Shown here in pieces: positions 34,509-43,366 of a stretch of DNA of 64,000 bases. Location: assembly GCF_007994075.1 (NCBI RefSeq), contig NZ_VIWU01000001.1, positions 1,116,001-1,180,000 on the forward strand, written 5' to 3'. The notes under the pieces were generated by a model, which saw only the letters and a list, made by a program, of their open reading frames with translations, was not told where the DNA came from and did no database searches. The DNA is from Pseudonocardia hierapolitana (GTDB taxonomy: Bacteria > Actinomycetota > Actinomycetes > Mycobacteriales > Pseudonocardiaceae). The position numbers were made by a program, and so were the translations under genes. The number at the start of each line of letters is the position of its first letter. Positions within the stretch are counted from its first letter, which is position 1.

Positions 34509-36017
34509 ATGCCGTCCGAATGGGCCAATGTGCGGGGTGGTCTCGACCTCCACCTCGACTTCGACCCGGCCGGCCACGGCCGCCGCGCCGGGCTGGAACG
34601 CGCGCTGCGCGCAGCGATCCGGGACGGCCGGCTGGCGCCCGGCACCCGGCTGCCGCCGACCCGTGTCCTCGCCGGGGAGCTCGGGGTGGCCCGCGGCACC
34701 GTCACCGCGGCCTACGACCAGCTCGTCGCGGAGGGCTACCTGTCCGCGCGGCGCGGGGCGGGCACCGTGATCGCCGACGTGCCGGTCCCTGCGGGGAACC
34801 GCGCGGAACGCCAGACCCGGGCTGTGCCGCCCGTGCCGCCGGTCCGGCACGACTTGATGCCGGGACGGCCGGACGTCTCGGCGTTCCCGGTGCAGGCGTG
34901 GCTGCGCGCCGCGCGCGCCGTGCTGCCCCGCGTGGAGACGGCGGCGTTCGCGATCGGCGACCCGAGGGGGCGCCCAGAGCTGCGCTCTGCGCTCGCCGAG
35001 TACCTGGGCCGTACCCGGGGCGTCATCACCGACCACGACAGCATCGTGATCACGTCCGGTTTCATGCAGGCGCTCGGGTTGATCGCGCGGGTCCTTCACG
35101 ACCGCGGGTGCGCTGCCATCGCGATGGAGGACCCGTGCGTGCCGTTCCACCGCGAGGTGGTGCGCCGCGCCGGGCCGGGAGTCGTGCCGCTCGCAGTCGA
35201 CGAGATCGGCGCGAGCAGCGACGTTCCCGCCGACATCGGCGCGGTTGTGCTGACCCCCGCGCACCAGGCCGGGCTCGGTGTGGTGCTCGGCCCCACCCGG
35301 CGGCGGGCGCTGATCGACTGGGCGGTGTCCACCGGCGGGATCCTGGTGGAGGACGACTACGACGGCGAGCTCTGCTACGACCGGCAGCCGCCCGGCGCGC
35401 TGCAGGGCGTCGCCCCGGAGCACGTGGTGTATGCCGGCACCGCGTCCAAGACGCTCGGCCCTGCGGTCCGCCTCGGCTGGCTCGTCCTGCCCTCGCGACT
35501 GGTCGACGCCGTCGCGGAGGCCAAGTTCTACGCCGACGCGCAGACCGAGTCGATCGGCCAGCTCGTGCTCGCCGAGCTCATCCGGGGCCACGACTACGAC
35601 CGGCACGTGCGGGCGCAGCGGCTGAAGTACCGGCGCCGGCGCGATGAGCTGCTGCGCCGGCTCGCCCGTGACGTGCCGGAGGTCCGGGTGCGCGGGGCCG
35701 CCGTCGGCGTCCAGCTGCTGCTGGAGCTCCCGGCCGCGGGACCCACCGAGGATGAGGTCGTGCGCCTCGCCGCCGGGCGCGGCGTGCGGATCGTCGGGAT
35801 GCGGGCTGCCTGGCATGACGACCGGCCGACCCGGCCGGGCGGCATCGCGGTCGGGTACGCCACCCCAGCCGCCCATGCCTGGTCGGACGCGCTCGACGCC
35901 TTGATCGACGTGCTGCGCACCGCCGTTTCGGCTCACGCACCCGGTCTGCGCCGACGCGGCTCATCGACGGGAGGCGTGGGCGGAAACGGGGTGCGCCGGC
36001 CGGAACGGGGAGCGTGA
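34509..36017 (+). CDS. MocR family regulator (GntR domain fused to aminotransferase fold)
   Basis: This protein of about 502 residues starts with a GntR winged helix (LERALRAAIRDGRLAPGTRLP, then VARGTVTAAYDQLVAEGYL) and continues as a fold-type I aminotransferase. It has VEDDYDGELCYD and the PLP Lys in YAGTASKTLGPAVRLGW. Such regulators sense PLP or an amino compound. ATG 34509 precedes the winged helix; an earlier in-frame start exists at 34482. It likely controls the divergent AhpD-like/ICL-like genes. Confidence 0.9.
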   Translation: MPSEWANVRGGLDLHLDFDPAGHGRRAGLERALRAAIRDGRLAPGTRLPPTRVLAGELGVARGTVTAAYDQLVAEGYLSARRGAGTVIADVPVPAGNRAERQTRAVPPVPPVRHDLMPGRPDVSAFPVQAWLRAARAVLPRVETAAFAIGDPRGRPELRSALAEYLGRTRGVITDHDSIVITSGFMQALGLIARVLHDRGCAAIAMEDPCVPFHREVVRRAGPGVVPLAVDEIGASSDVPADIGAVVLTPAHQAGLGVVLGPTRRRALIDWAVSTGGILVEDDYDGELCYDRQPPGALQGVAPEHVVYAGTASKTLGPAVRLGWLVLPSRLVDAVAEAKFYADAQTESIGQLVLAELIRGHDYDRHVRAQRLKYRRRRDELLRRLARDVPEVRVRGAAVGVQLLLELPAAGPTEDEVVRLAAGRGVRIVGMRAAWHDDRPTRPGGIAVGYATPAAHAWSDALDALIDVLRTAVSAHAPGLRRRGSSTGGVGGNGVRRPERGA

Positions 36018-36125
36018 GCCGGCGGAACGATCGAGCCGATACCGCTGTTGTACCGGTGCGATCGTCCATCGCGGCGAGGGCGCCGCCTGGGCGTCGCCAG
36101 CAGGTCGGAGCTGTTCAGGGCGCTC

Positions 36126-36950
36126 CTAGGGGCCGGACTGAGCGGCCGACTGGATGGCCACCGCGTCGGCCAGTTCCGCACGCAGCGCAACGGTGTCGGG
36201 GTGGGCCGGCCCGCGCACCGACTCCGTAGCCGAGTAGGCCAGCTGCAGCTGGGTCACAGCGTGGTCGACGTGGCCGAGCGCGAGGGCGACGTCCGCGGCC
36301 ACCGCCCGGACGACCGTGGTCATGTAGTCGCGAGGCCCGAAGGCCGCTTCGGCGTCGTGGAGGAGCCGGTCCAGCGCCGCGAAGGCCGGGCCGAGGTCGC
36401 CCGCTTCCGCGCCGTCGAGAGCCAGCCCCAGGCGGGAGACCAGCGTGTCGGGGTGGCCGGGGCCGAGGGCGAGTGCCCGCTGCCGCGCGACCCGCGAGTG
36501 CATGGTGAACGCGTCGGCCGTGCGTCCGGATAGCCGCAGCATGGTGCCCAGTGCATCTCGCGCGTCGAGCGTGCGCGGATGCCCATCCCCGAACACCGCG
36601 ACGCGCGAGGCGAGGTTCGCCTCGAGCAGGCCCACCGCTTCGGCCAGCCGACCGGCGCACGCTTGGGCGATGGCCAGGTTCCCGGCGGCGACGAGCGTGT
36701 CCGGGTGCTGCGGCCCGAGCGCTTCCGCGCAGTCGGCGACCACATCGTGGAGGGTCTCGACGGCCTCGTCCGCCCGATCCTGATGAACGAGGTCAACCCC
36801 CGCCGCGTTGCGTTCCGCCAGCGCCAGCCAGCCGACGGCCGCGGTGTCCTGCCGACCTCCGTGGAGGGCCTGGTCGAGCGCGGCGCTCTGGGCGAGAAAG
36901 GCCGAACCCTTGAACCGGCCTCCGTCGAGACCGCCGCCGGCGGATGTCAT
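36126..36950 (-). CDS. tetratricopeptide repeat protein (kinesin-light-chain type)
   Basis: This 274-residue protein has roughly five 42-residue TPR units with the recurring LGPxHPDTL signature (ALGPQHPDTLVAAGNLAIA, LGPGHPDTLVSRLGLAL, VRGPAHPDTVALRAEL). There is no ATPase domain, unlike most actinobacterial proteins with this repeat type. It begins 10 bases after the GPP34 gene and is probably cotranscribed. A scaffold role is inferred. Confidence 0.75.
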   Translation of the reverse strand: MTSAGGGLDGGRFKGSAFLAQSAALDQALHGGRQDTAAVGWLALAERNAAGVDLVHQDRADEAVETLHDVVADCAEALGPQHPDTLVAAGNLAIAQACAGRLAEAVGLLEANLASRVAVFGDGHPRTLDARDALGTMLRLSGRTADAFTMHSRVARQRALALGPGHPDTLVSRLGLALDGAEAGDLGPAFAALDRLLHDAEAAFGPRDYMTTVVRAVAADVALALGHVDHAVTQLQLAYSATESVRGPAHPDTVALRAELADAVAIQSAAQSGP

Positions 36951-36960
36951 CTGTGGGCAC

Positions 36961-37605
36961 TCACCGGCCGCCCAACGCCACCGACGCCGCGGCGACCGTC
37001 GCGGTCAATCCGGCCACCACCGCCTGCAACGCCGACGGCAGGTAGGTGCTCAACTCTTTGAGCACGTCCCGCGCCTCGTGGACCTCGAAGACCCGCTCGG
37101 CACCCAGCGCGCCGACCATCGACGCGAGAGTGGCGCCGGCCAGGTCGAACTCGGCGGGATGGGTGAGCATGTGCCGCACCCGGTTGCGCGAGCTGCTGGC
37201 CCGCAACAGATCGACCGCCGGGAACCGGTCCGGCTTGCGACCGCGCAGGCCCAGCGACCCTCGCTCGTGCCGCACCACTCCGGCGTCGACGAGCTCCCGC
37301 ACGACGAGGTCGGTGACGGCCTCACCCAGGGAGCCCACCCACGTGCGCACGGAGTAGGTCTTCGGTTGATCGGCGACACATCCGCGGACGTAGTCACCGA
37401 CCCGGTCGGTAGGCCCGGCCTGTACCTGGTCCGCCACCACCACGTGATCGTCGATGACCCCGAGCCGTCGGCCGATGACGAGGTCGGCGAGCTCGGCAGC
37501 GGATACCCCGCACTCCAACAGCTCCTGGCTGACCTCCCCCTTCCCGGTGAACGGGTCATGGAGGAGCAGGAAGAGCTGGCATGACAACTTCGTTGTCTGC
37601 TTCAT
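36961..37605 (-). CDS. GPP34 (GOLPH3/Vps74-like) family phosphoprotein
   Basis: This protein of about 214 residues opens LSCQLFLLLHDPFTGKGEV, close to the conserved GOLPH3 N-terminus (lxedL.LLaLDd.tGk), and continues ELADLVIGRRLGVIDDHVVV. Eukaryotic members bind phosphoinositides; bacterial ones are widespread in actinobacteria with unclear function. ATG 37605 fits the family start, though the frame is open further up. It lies just upstream of a TPR gene on the same strand. Its C-terminus is hydrophobic and Ala-rich. Confidence 0.8.
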   Translation of the reverse strand: MKQTTKLSCQLFLLLHDPFTGKGEVSQELLECGVSAAELADLVIGRRLGVIDDHVVVADQVQAGPTDRVGDYVRGCVADQPKTYSVRTWVGSLGEAVTDLVVRELVDAGVVRHERGSLGLRGRKPDRFPAVDLLRASSSRNRVRHMLTHPAEFDLAGATLASMVGALGAERVFEVHEARDVLKELSTYLPSALQAVVAGLTATVAAASVALGGR

Positions 37606-38064
37606 AGCGCGGATGACACTAGCGAAGCGGTCTCGCTGCCGACAGCCCGGCCCCGACATTTCGACGCGACATTGCGTAAAGCGTTTCATTCCTCTGATCT
37701 GACAGCGATCGAACGCAGGGGCGGCAAGTCGTAGTACATTGCGCCGACCCCGCCAGGGCCGCTGTAGCGCACTTGCAGCGCGACAGCTCTCCCCACCGCC
37801 GCCGCGGCGCGGGCCGCTCTGCAGCGCGTGTGCCCGGTGCGCCCCGGCACCCCGCAGCTGCGCCGCGATGTCGCGATCAGGCGATCCGAGCGCCGCGAGG
37901 CCGGCCCCCTCCCGCTCCCCGTCGGGTGTGCAGCTCAGCGATTTCGGCAGGACGTCGGACAGCACGCCGCCGTGTTCGGTCCGCCCAGCTCTCGAGCAGG
38001 GAGTTCAGCTGAGGTTCGCCGTTCCGCCGCCGAGCCGGGATCAGCACGGGATACCAAGGGGAGC
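37606..38064. other. 459-bp intergenic region, GPP34 and GtrA promoters
   Basis: The space separates two divergent genes and holds no convincing gene. It contains GTAAAGCGTTTCAT at 37676-37689, which in reverse shares the core GAAACGCTTT with the palindromes at 28362-28394. Open frames here are by-products of high GC. Confidence 0.6.
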
Positions 38065-38580
38065 ATGGGAACGAAGGCGCGACACCGCACGTCCGACCAC
38101 GACGGAGGTGGAACCCCGGAACGCTTCGCCCGGATTTGTGCCGCCGTCGCAGCCCGGTTGCCTTTCGGCCTGTCCCACGTGGTCCCGTCGACGTTCATCG
38201 GCTTCGCCGCCATCAACGGCTCCACCTACTGCGTGGACCTGCTCATCCTCACTGCCCTCCACGGCCACGGGCAGTTGCCGTACTGGCTGGCGGTCGGCAC
38301 CGGCTACACCATCGCGTTCGCACTGGGTTTCGTGCTCAACCGCGTCCTGAACTTCCGGTCGCACGACCCGGCCGGCCGCCAGACCCTCGTCTACCTCGGC
38401 GTGGTCGCCGTCAACCTCGCGATCCTGGTCGCCATCAGCTCAGGACTCGAAGCCGTCGGCGTGCACTACCAGGTGGCCCGAATCGCAGCGGGCGCCGCCG
38501 AGGGGCTCTTCATGTACTGCGCGATGCGCTGGATCGTGTTCCCGCGCACCGAGGAGCCCTCCCGGCCGGCCATGCGGTGA
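38065..38580 (+). CDS. GtrA family membrane protein
   Basis: This 171-residue protein has about four membrane segments with FAAINGSTYCVDLLILTAL, YTIAFALGFVLNRVLNFRS and a final YCAMRWIVFPR, typical of GtrA proteins that help move lipid-linked sugars across the membrane. ATG 38065 has AAGGGGAG upstream. No glycosyltransferase is adjacent, so its pathway is unknown. Confidence 0.85.
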   Translation: MGTKARHRTSDHDGGGTPERFARICAAVAARLPFGLSHVVPSTFIGFAAINGSTYCVDLLILTALHGHGQLPYWLAVGTGYTIAFALGFVLNRVLNFRSHDPAGRQTLVYLGVVAVNLAILVAISSGLEAVGVHYQVARIAAGAAEGLFMYCAMRWIVFPRTEEPSRPAMR

Positions 38581-38643
38581 GCTCTGGTGCGTCGGACGAG
38601 CTCGCCGCGCCCTGTGCTTGCCGACCAGCACTGCGATGCGGGG

Positions 38644-38799
38644 TCAGAACCAGACTTTTCGGCCACCCACGGGGCGGCCGACGTTACCGAGGATGAAGAA
38701 GACGATGCCGACGATGAGCACGATGGAGCCGACCGTGTAGAGGAGGCTCATACCGGTCAACCAGCCCAGGAGCAAGAGAATGAGGCCAAGAACAATCAC
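38644..38799 (-). CDS. DUF6131-like small membrane protein
   Basis: This 51-residue peptide consists of two hydrophobic helices (LGLILLLLGWLTG and LLYTVGSIVLIVGIVFFILG) and a basic tail GGRKVWF. GTG 38799 has AAAGGAA at good spacing. It resembles the short two-helix DUF6131 proteins common in actinobacteria. Function is unknown. Confidence 0.7.
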   Translation of the reverse strand: MIVLGLILLLLGWLTGMSLLYTVGSIVLIVGIVFFILGNVGRPVGGRKVWF

Positions 38800-39174
38800 A
38801 GCGCAGTTCCTTTCGACGTAGCGTCTTCGCCGTCGCGATCGCAGTTGGGGAGATGACGATGCAGTCGTGGCATCAATGCACATTCGTCAACAACCCGGTG
38901 GCTCGCAACGCTGTGTTCCCGGCCTCTGCCGCGATCAAACACGACGTACGAAACGCTCGTCCGCAGGATCCGCGCCCGCGCTGACGATTACTCGGCCAGG
39001 TGAGGGGAAGGGCACCGTCGTACTCGTCGGCGACGGAAGCCTCGAGCAGCAGGGTGGTGCGCGCGATCTCGATGCGGGGCGCAGCGCCTGATTCACGTAC
39101 GTGTGAACGGCCTGTCGCCGCTCCGTCCTCGATGTCCTCGGGCCGCTCTTGTGGCGTCGTGGCCTTCGAGGCCC
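38800..39174. other. 375-bp gap before the MFS gene end
   Basis: This stretch holds the promoter of the small membrane protein and the 3' flank of the MFS gene. A minus-strand frame near 39010-39090 reads RIEIARTTLLLEASVADEY and looks protein-like, but it has no start or family match and may be a relic. Nothing else was recognised. Confidence 0.5.
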
Positions 39175-41136
39175 TCAGCCGCCGTCCCGGGCTTCCTCCG
39201 CCCGCTCCCGCGCGTCCTCGGCGTCCTCCCGCGCCTCCTCGCGCTCATCGGCCAGGACCTCGCCGGGGCGCATCACGTCGACCATGGCGAACGCACCGAC
39301 GACGTTCACCTCGACCTCGCGCCCCGGCTCGCTGCAGGCCCGCTCGCACTCGGTGCCGCCGAACGCCACCCGGCCGGCCAGCCGGACGTGCACGCCGTCG
39401 GGCACGACCACGTCGACACTGCCGAAGAGCGCACCCACCTGCACCCGTTCCTGGTCGGGCCCGACGTCGACCTGACGGCTGCCCAGCAGCGCCGTGCCGT
39501 CGCCTGCGGTGATGATCTGGGTCCCGAAGAACAGCGCCATCCCGGCGAACAGCACTCCGCCGATCCCGACTGCGAGGCGCTGTACCGGCTTCTTCACGCC
39601 ACCGCCTGCGGCGGGCGGGGTGGGCGCACGGCGGTGGCGGGCGGACGGCGCCGCCCGGTGGGCCGTGGGCACGTGCGCCCGCCCCGGCGACCCGGCATTC
39701 CTTTGCGTCTGCCGCGGGCCGAACCGCTTCCGTACCAGTACCGTCGCGGTCACGGTGGCGAGGGCGAACAGCATCCCGGAGATCAGGACGTAGAGGTACA
39801 CGCCGGCCGCGGAGTTCTGCGGGGCGCCGTTCACCACGGTGGTGGTGGCGTTGAGCACCGCCGTCGAGGCGACGGTGACGACGACGCCGCCGAGCGAGAG
39901 CATGACCGACACGAGACCGGAGACCACGCCGTGCCGCTCGGGCGGTGCGAGGGCGGTCGCCAGGTTGAACCCGGAGGTGCCGATCGCGCCGGCGGCCATC
40001 CCCAGCATCGCGACACCGACGATCGCCAGCGGGAACGAGGACACCCCGCCCAGCATCGTGAAGGTGGCCAGTGTTCCGATCGCGATACCGCCGAGGAGGG
40101 TTCGTGCGGGGCCGATCCGGGTGGCGAGCCATCCGGCGAAGGTGCCACCGAGCACGATGCCCGGCGCGGGTGCCGCGAACAGCAGCGCGACCGGACCGGT
40201 GTCGCCCAGCCCGTAGCCGAGCCCGAGTTGCGGCGACACCTCGGCGATGAGGCTCGTCAGCTGCAGCACGCTCTGGAACGAGCCCGCGGCGAGCACCACG
40301 GCCAGCAGGGTCAGCAGGAGCGGCCTGCTCAGCGCCCGGAGGTCGACGATGGGCTCGTCGACCCGCAGGGCCAGGACCACCCAACCGGCAAGGGCGGCGA
40401 TGCCCGCCGCGACCAGGACGATCATGCCCCCGGACAGCCACCCGAGATCCTGCCCGAGGCTGATGTAGCCGAGCACTGCCGCGAGGCCGCCGCCGAGCAG
40501 CAGTGCCCCGCCCACGTCGACCCGGCCGCTGGTGCGGATCGGCGACTCGGGAACGAACAGTCGGACGCACAGCCCGGCGGCCGTGGCCAGGGCGACCGAC
40601 ACGACGAACACGCTCTGGTAGCCGAACCGGTCGATGATCGGGGTCATCAGGAACGGCTCGACGATCCCGACGATCGCGGAGGCGGAGGTCACGATCCCGA
40701 TGGCGGTCATCGCCACGCGCGGGGCGCTGATCTGGCGCGTGAGCGCCACCGTGAGGAACACCACGGCCATCGCGGCGCCCTGGAGGAGCCGCCCCACCAG
40801 GAAGACCGCGAGGTTGGGCGCGACGAGGCAGACCACCGAGCCGATGCCTGAAACGAGAATCGTCGCGAGGAGCACCCGGCGCTTGCCGAAGATGTCGGCG
40901 CTCTTCGCGAGCAACGGTGACCAGATGGCGCCCGCCAGCAGCGCGCTCGCGTTCAGCCACGCGGCCTGGTCGGTTTCGAAGTGCTCGAGCATCTGCGGCA
41001 GGACCATCAAGGGAGTTGTGACGGCCGTGTCGGCCATGCGGTTCGCGAGGGTGAGAACGACCAGCCAGCAGATGAGCCGCCCACTCCATCGGTGCTCCTC
41101 GACCACCCGGGGGAGCTCCATTGTTGCGTCATTCAC
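39175..41136 (-). CDS. MFS drug exporter fused to a C-terminal LiaF-like domain
   Basis: This 653-residue protein has an MFS part of about 465 residues, DHA2-like (MADTAVTTPLMVLPQMLEHF, LLAGAIWSPLLAKSADIFGKRR). After a Pro/Arg/His-rich linker comes another membrane helix and a soluble beta domain, VGALFGSVDVVVPDGVHVRL and VEVNVVGAFAMVDVM. These resemble the LiaF/cell-wall-active antibiotic response fold. A charged coiled tail (EREEAREDAEDARERAEEAR) ends it. No stop or ribosome site separates the parts. GTG 41136 has AGGAG upstream. It follows the FAD monooxygenase gene on the same strand and probably shares its TetR control. Confidence 0.8.
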   Translation of the reverse strand: MNDATMELPRVVEEHRWSGRLICWLVVLTLANRMADTAVTTPLMVLPQMLEHFETDQAAWLNASALLAGAIWSPLLAKSADIFGKRRVLLATILVSGIGSVVCLVAPNLAVFLVGRLLQGAAMAVVFLTVALTRQISAPRVAMTAIGIVTSASAIVGIVEPFLMTPIIDRFGYQSVFVVSVALATAAGLCVRLFVPESPIRTSGRVDVGGALLLGGGLAAVLGYISLGQDLGWLSGGMIVLVAAGIAALAGWVVLALRVDEPIVDLRALSRPLLLTLLAVVLAAGSFQSVLQLTSLIAEVSPQLGLGYGLGDTGPVALLFAAPAPGIVLGGTFAGWLATRIGPARTLLGGIAIGTLATFTMLGGVSSFPLAIVGVAMLGMAAGAIGTSGFNLATALAPPERHGVVSGLVSVMLSLGGVVVTVASTAVLNATTTVVNGAPQNSAAGVYLYVLISGMLFALATVTATVLVRKRFGPRQTQRNAGSPGRAHVPTAHRAAPSARHRRAPTPPAAGGGVKKPVQRLAVGIGGVLFAGMALFFGTQIITAGDGTALLGSRQVDVGPDQERVQVGALFGSVDVVVPDGVHVRLAGRVAFGGTECERACSEPGREVEVNVVGAFAMVDVMRPGEVLADEREEAREDAEDARERAEEARDGG

Positions 41137-41321
41137 GACGAGTCATCTCCTGCTCGTGGCGGGTGAAGGTGGTCCGGGCGGTGTGTTCCGGTCGCCGGCG
41201 TACGTCGAAAGGCCTTGCTGCGGCAGCGTTCACGGGACGGGCACGGGGGCGACGACGCGCTCGCCCGGCCCGCAACACCGCGCTCCGCCCTGCGGCAGGT
41301 GGCGGTCGCATCGCATGTGGT

Positions 41322-42434
41322 TCAGCGCGCTGCCGTGCTCGCCGCTCGCAGGGCCTCGTTGCGGGCCTCGATGGCCTCCCACGTGAGCGGCGTCTGGCGC
41401 TCACGGCCCTGCTCGACCCGTTCCTGGGCGGCGGTGACGTAGGGACGCTGCCGGGCCTCGTACCGTTCGAACGCGGCGATGTGGTCGGTTCCGCACCGTT
41501 CGAGTTCCTCGGCGAGGAACCAGGCGCCGGTGAGCGCGAGCGAGGTGCCCCGGCCGGAGAGGAAGGCCGCGCAGTGCCCGGCGTCCCCGACGAGGGCGAC
41601 GCGGCCGTGGTGCCAGGACGGCATGTGGATCTGGCTCGCGGAGTCGAAGAAGAGCTCGGGGTCGGCGCGGGCCGCTTCGAGCAACTCGGGGATCTTCCAC
41701 GACGCGTGGCCCGCGAAGGCGTCGACGAGGATCTTCTTCTGGGCGTCCAGGTCGCGGTGGTCGTAGTCGAGCCGGTCCGAGCGGAAGGTGAACGACGCCA
41801 GCGCCGTGCCCTTGAACCGGGCGATGCCCACCATCCGGCCGGGGACGTTGTGCAGGGTGACGCCGTCCGGCCCTTCCTCGCCGGGGAGGGTGGCGAGGGC
41901 GATGTAGACACCGAGGTGCCGCAGGTAGTCCTGCTCTGGCCCGAACACCAGTCCGCGCACCGCGGAGTGCTGGCCGTCGGCACCGAGCACCAGGTCGTAG
42001 CGTTCGGCACGCCCGGACCTGAACGCCACGTCGATGCCGTCGCCGTCGTCGGTCAGCGCCTCGATCGAGTCGCCGAAGCGGATCGTCGCCGTGTCCGGGA
42101 GTGCGTCGGCGAGGATGCGCACCAGGTCCTCGCGGGTGATCTCGACGTCGTCGTCGGAGTCGCTCACCGCCGCCATGGGGATGCTGGCCACCGGCTCGCC
42201 GTCGGCGTCGACGAACTGGTTGAGCTCGCTCATCCGGACCCGTCGTTCCCGTATCTCCGCGAGCAGTCCCATCCGGTCCACGACCTCGATGGCGTCGCCC
42301 CGGATGTCGATGGGTGTGCCCTTGACCCGCAGCCGCCGGGCGTACTCGACGACGGTGACGTCGTGGCCGCGGGTGCCGAGGTCGAGCGCGCAGGCGAGCC
42401 CGGCGATGCCTGCTCCGGACACGAGGATCTTCAC
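41322..42434 (-). CDS. FAD-dependent monooxygenase (PHBH/TetX-like)
   Basis: This 370-residue flavoprotein has the dinucleotide fold VSGAGIAGLACALDLGTRG, the DG motif VLGADGQHSAVRG and the second FAD site RVALVGDAGHCAAFLSGRGT. The family hydroxylates aromatics or inactivates drugs such as tetracyclines. GTG 42434 with CGGAGG upstream is preferred. It diverges from a TetR gene across a clear palindrome and lies upstream of the MFS fusion exporter, suggesting a detoxification module. Confidence 0.88.
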   Translation of the reverse strand: MKILVSGAGIAGLACALDLGTRGHDVTVVEYARRLRVKGTPIDIRGDAIEVVDRMGLLAEIRERRVRMSELNQFVDADGEPVASIPMAAVSDSDDDVEITREDLVRILADALPDTATIRFGDSIEALTDDGDGIDVAFRSGRAERYDLVLGADGQHSAVRGLVFGPEQDYLRHLGVYIALATLPGEEGPDGVTLHNVPGRMVGIARFKGTALASFTFRSDRLDYDHRDLDAQKKILVDAFAGHASWKIPELLEAARADPELFFDSASQIHMPSWHHGRVALVGDAGHCAAFLSGRGTSLALTGAWFLAEELERCGTDHIAAFERYEARQRPYVTAAQERVEQGRERQTPLTWEAIEARNEALRAASTAAR

Positions 42435-42454
42435 GATGGGGCCTCCGACGGCGC

Positions 42455-42477
42455 TAAAACAACAATCTGTTGCTTTA
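42455..42477. promoter_or_regulatory. TetR-type operator
   Basis: TAAAACAACA (42455-42464) and TGTTGCTTTA (42468-42477) form 10-base inverted arms with one mismatch around ATC. It starts 21 bases upstream of the monooxygenase GTG. This AT-rich palindrome stands out in a very GC-rich setting and is the natural site for the adjacent TetR regulator. Confidence 0.72.
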
Positions 42478-42564
42478 ATCGACCGTACGCTCCTCCCTCG
42501 TGCGCCCGCGACGCGGGGTCGACGACAATCGTTGCCCGAGCCGATGGCAGGAGGTGAACCACTG

Positions 42565-43170
42565 ATGGTCAGCACCGTGGACCGGCCGTCGGCGCGTCGC
42601 CCCGGCGGCCGCACCGCGCGGGTGCGAGCGCAGATCCTCTCCGCGACCGCCGAGCTCGTCGCGCGCGACGGCATCGCGGGTTTCCGCTACGAGGAGGTCG
42701 CCGAGCTCGCCGGCGTGCACAAGACCAGCGTCTACCGCAACTGGCCCGACCGCGAGGAGCTGGTGGTCGAGGCCCTGCTGCAGTACGCCGACGACCTCGG
42801 GTCGGTCGCCGACACCGGCGATCTCCGCAGGGACCTGGTGGACTTCCTGATGGCCCTCGCCGAGAGCCTGGGCCGACCGACCGCCCGGGCGCTCGTACTG
42901 GCCACCCAGGCCGCCCACGAAAGCCCGACCGTCCGCCGGGCGGCGACCAGGATCCTCGAAGTGCGCGGCGCCGGGATGCGGAGCCGGGTGGACCTGGCCG
43001 TCGACCGCGGCGAGCTGCCGCCGGTCGACCGCTCCCTGTTCGGCGAGATGCTCTCCGGTCCGGTGCACCTCATCGTGAACCGCGGCATACGCCCGTTCAC
43101 CCGAGCCGACGCGGAGCGCATCGTCGACGTGGTGCTCGCAGGCATCCGGGCAACGACACCGCCCACCTGA
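42565..43170 (+). CDS. TetR family transcriptional regulator
   Basis: This 201-residue protein has the TetR helix-turn-helix ILSATAELVARDGIAGFRYEEV, then VHKTSVYRNWPDREELV, and a ligand domain with a TetR C-terminal-like FGEMLSGPVHLIVNRG stretch. GGAGGTGA precedes ATG 42565. It diverges from the FAD monooxygenase and likely represses it together with the downstream exporter. Confidence 0.9.
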   Translation: MVSTVDRPSARRPGGRTARVRAQILSATAELVARDGIAGFRYEEVAELAGVHKTSVYRNWPDREELVVEALLQYADDLGSVADTGDLRRDLVDFLMALAESLGRPTARALVLATQAAHESPTVRRAATRILEVRGAGMRSRVDLAVDRGELPPVDRSLFGEMLSGPVHLIVNRGIRPFTRADAERIVDVVLAGIRATTPPT

Positions 43171-43366
43171 GTGCGCAGCGCGCCCCTGCCGTGCAGCTGT
43201 GGGCGAAGACGCCCGGTCGTGCGGAGCAGCCGGTACTCCGCAGCACGAAGACGATGATCAGACCCTGTGGGCACGCCGCGGGATCCACCGCGGATCGTGA
43301 CTTCGCGCTGATCGAGGTAGGTTCCTGTTCGCCTTGATCGACCGACCCGGTCCGGAGGAGAACGCG

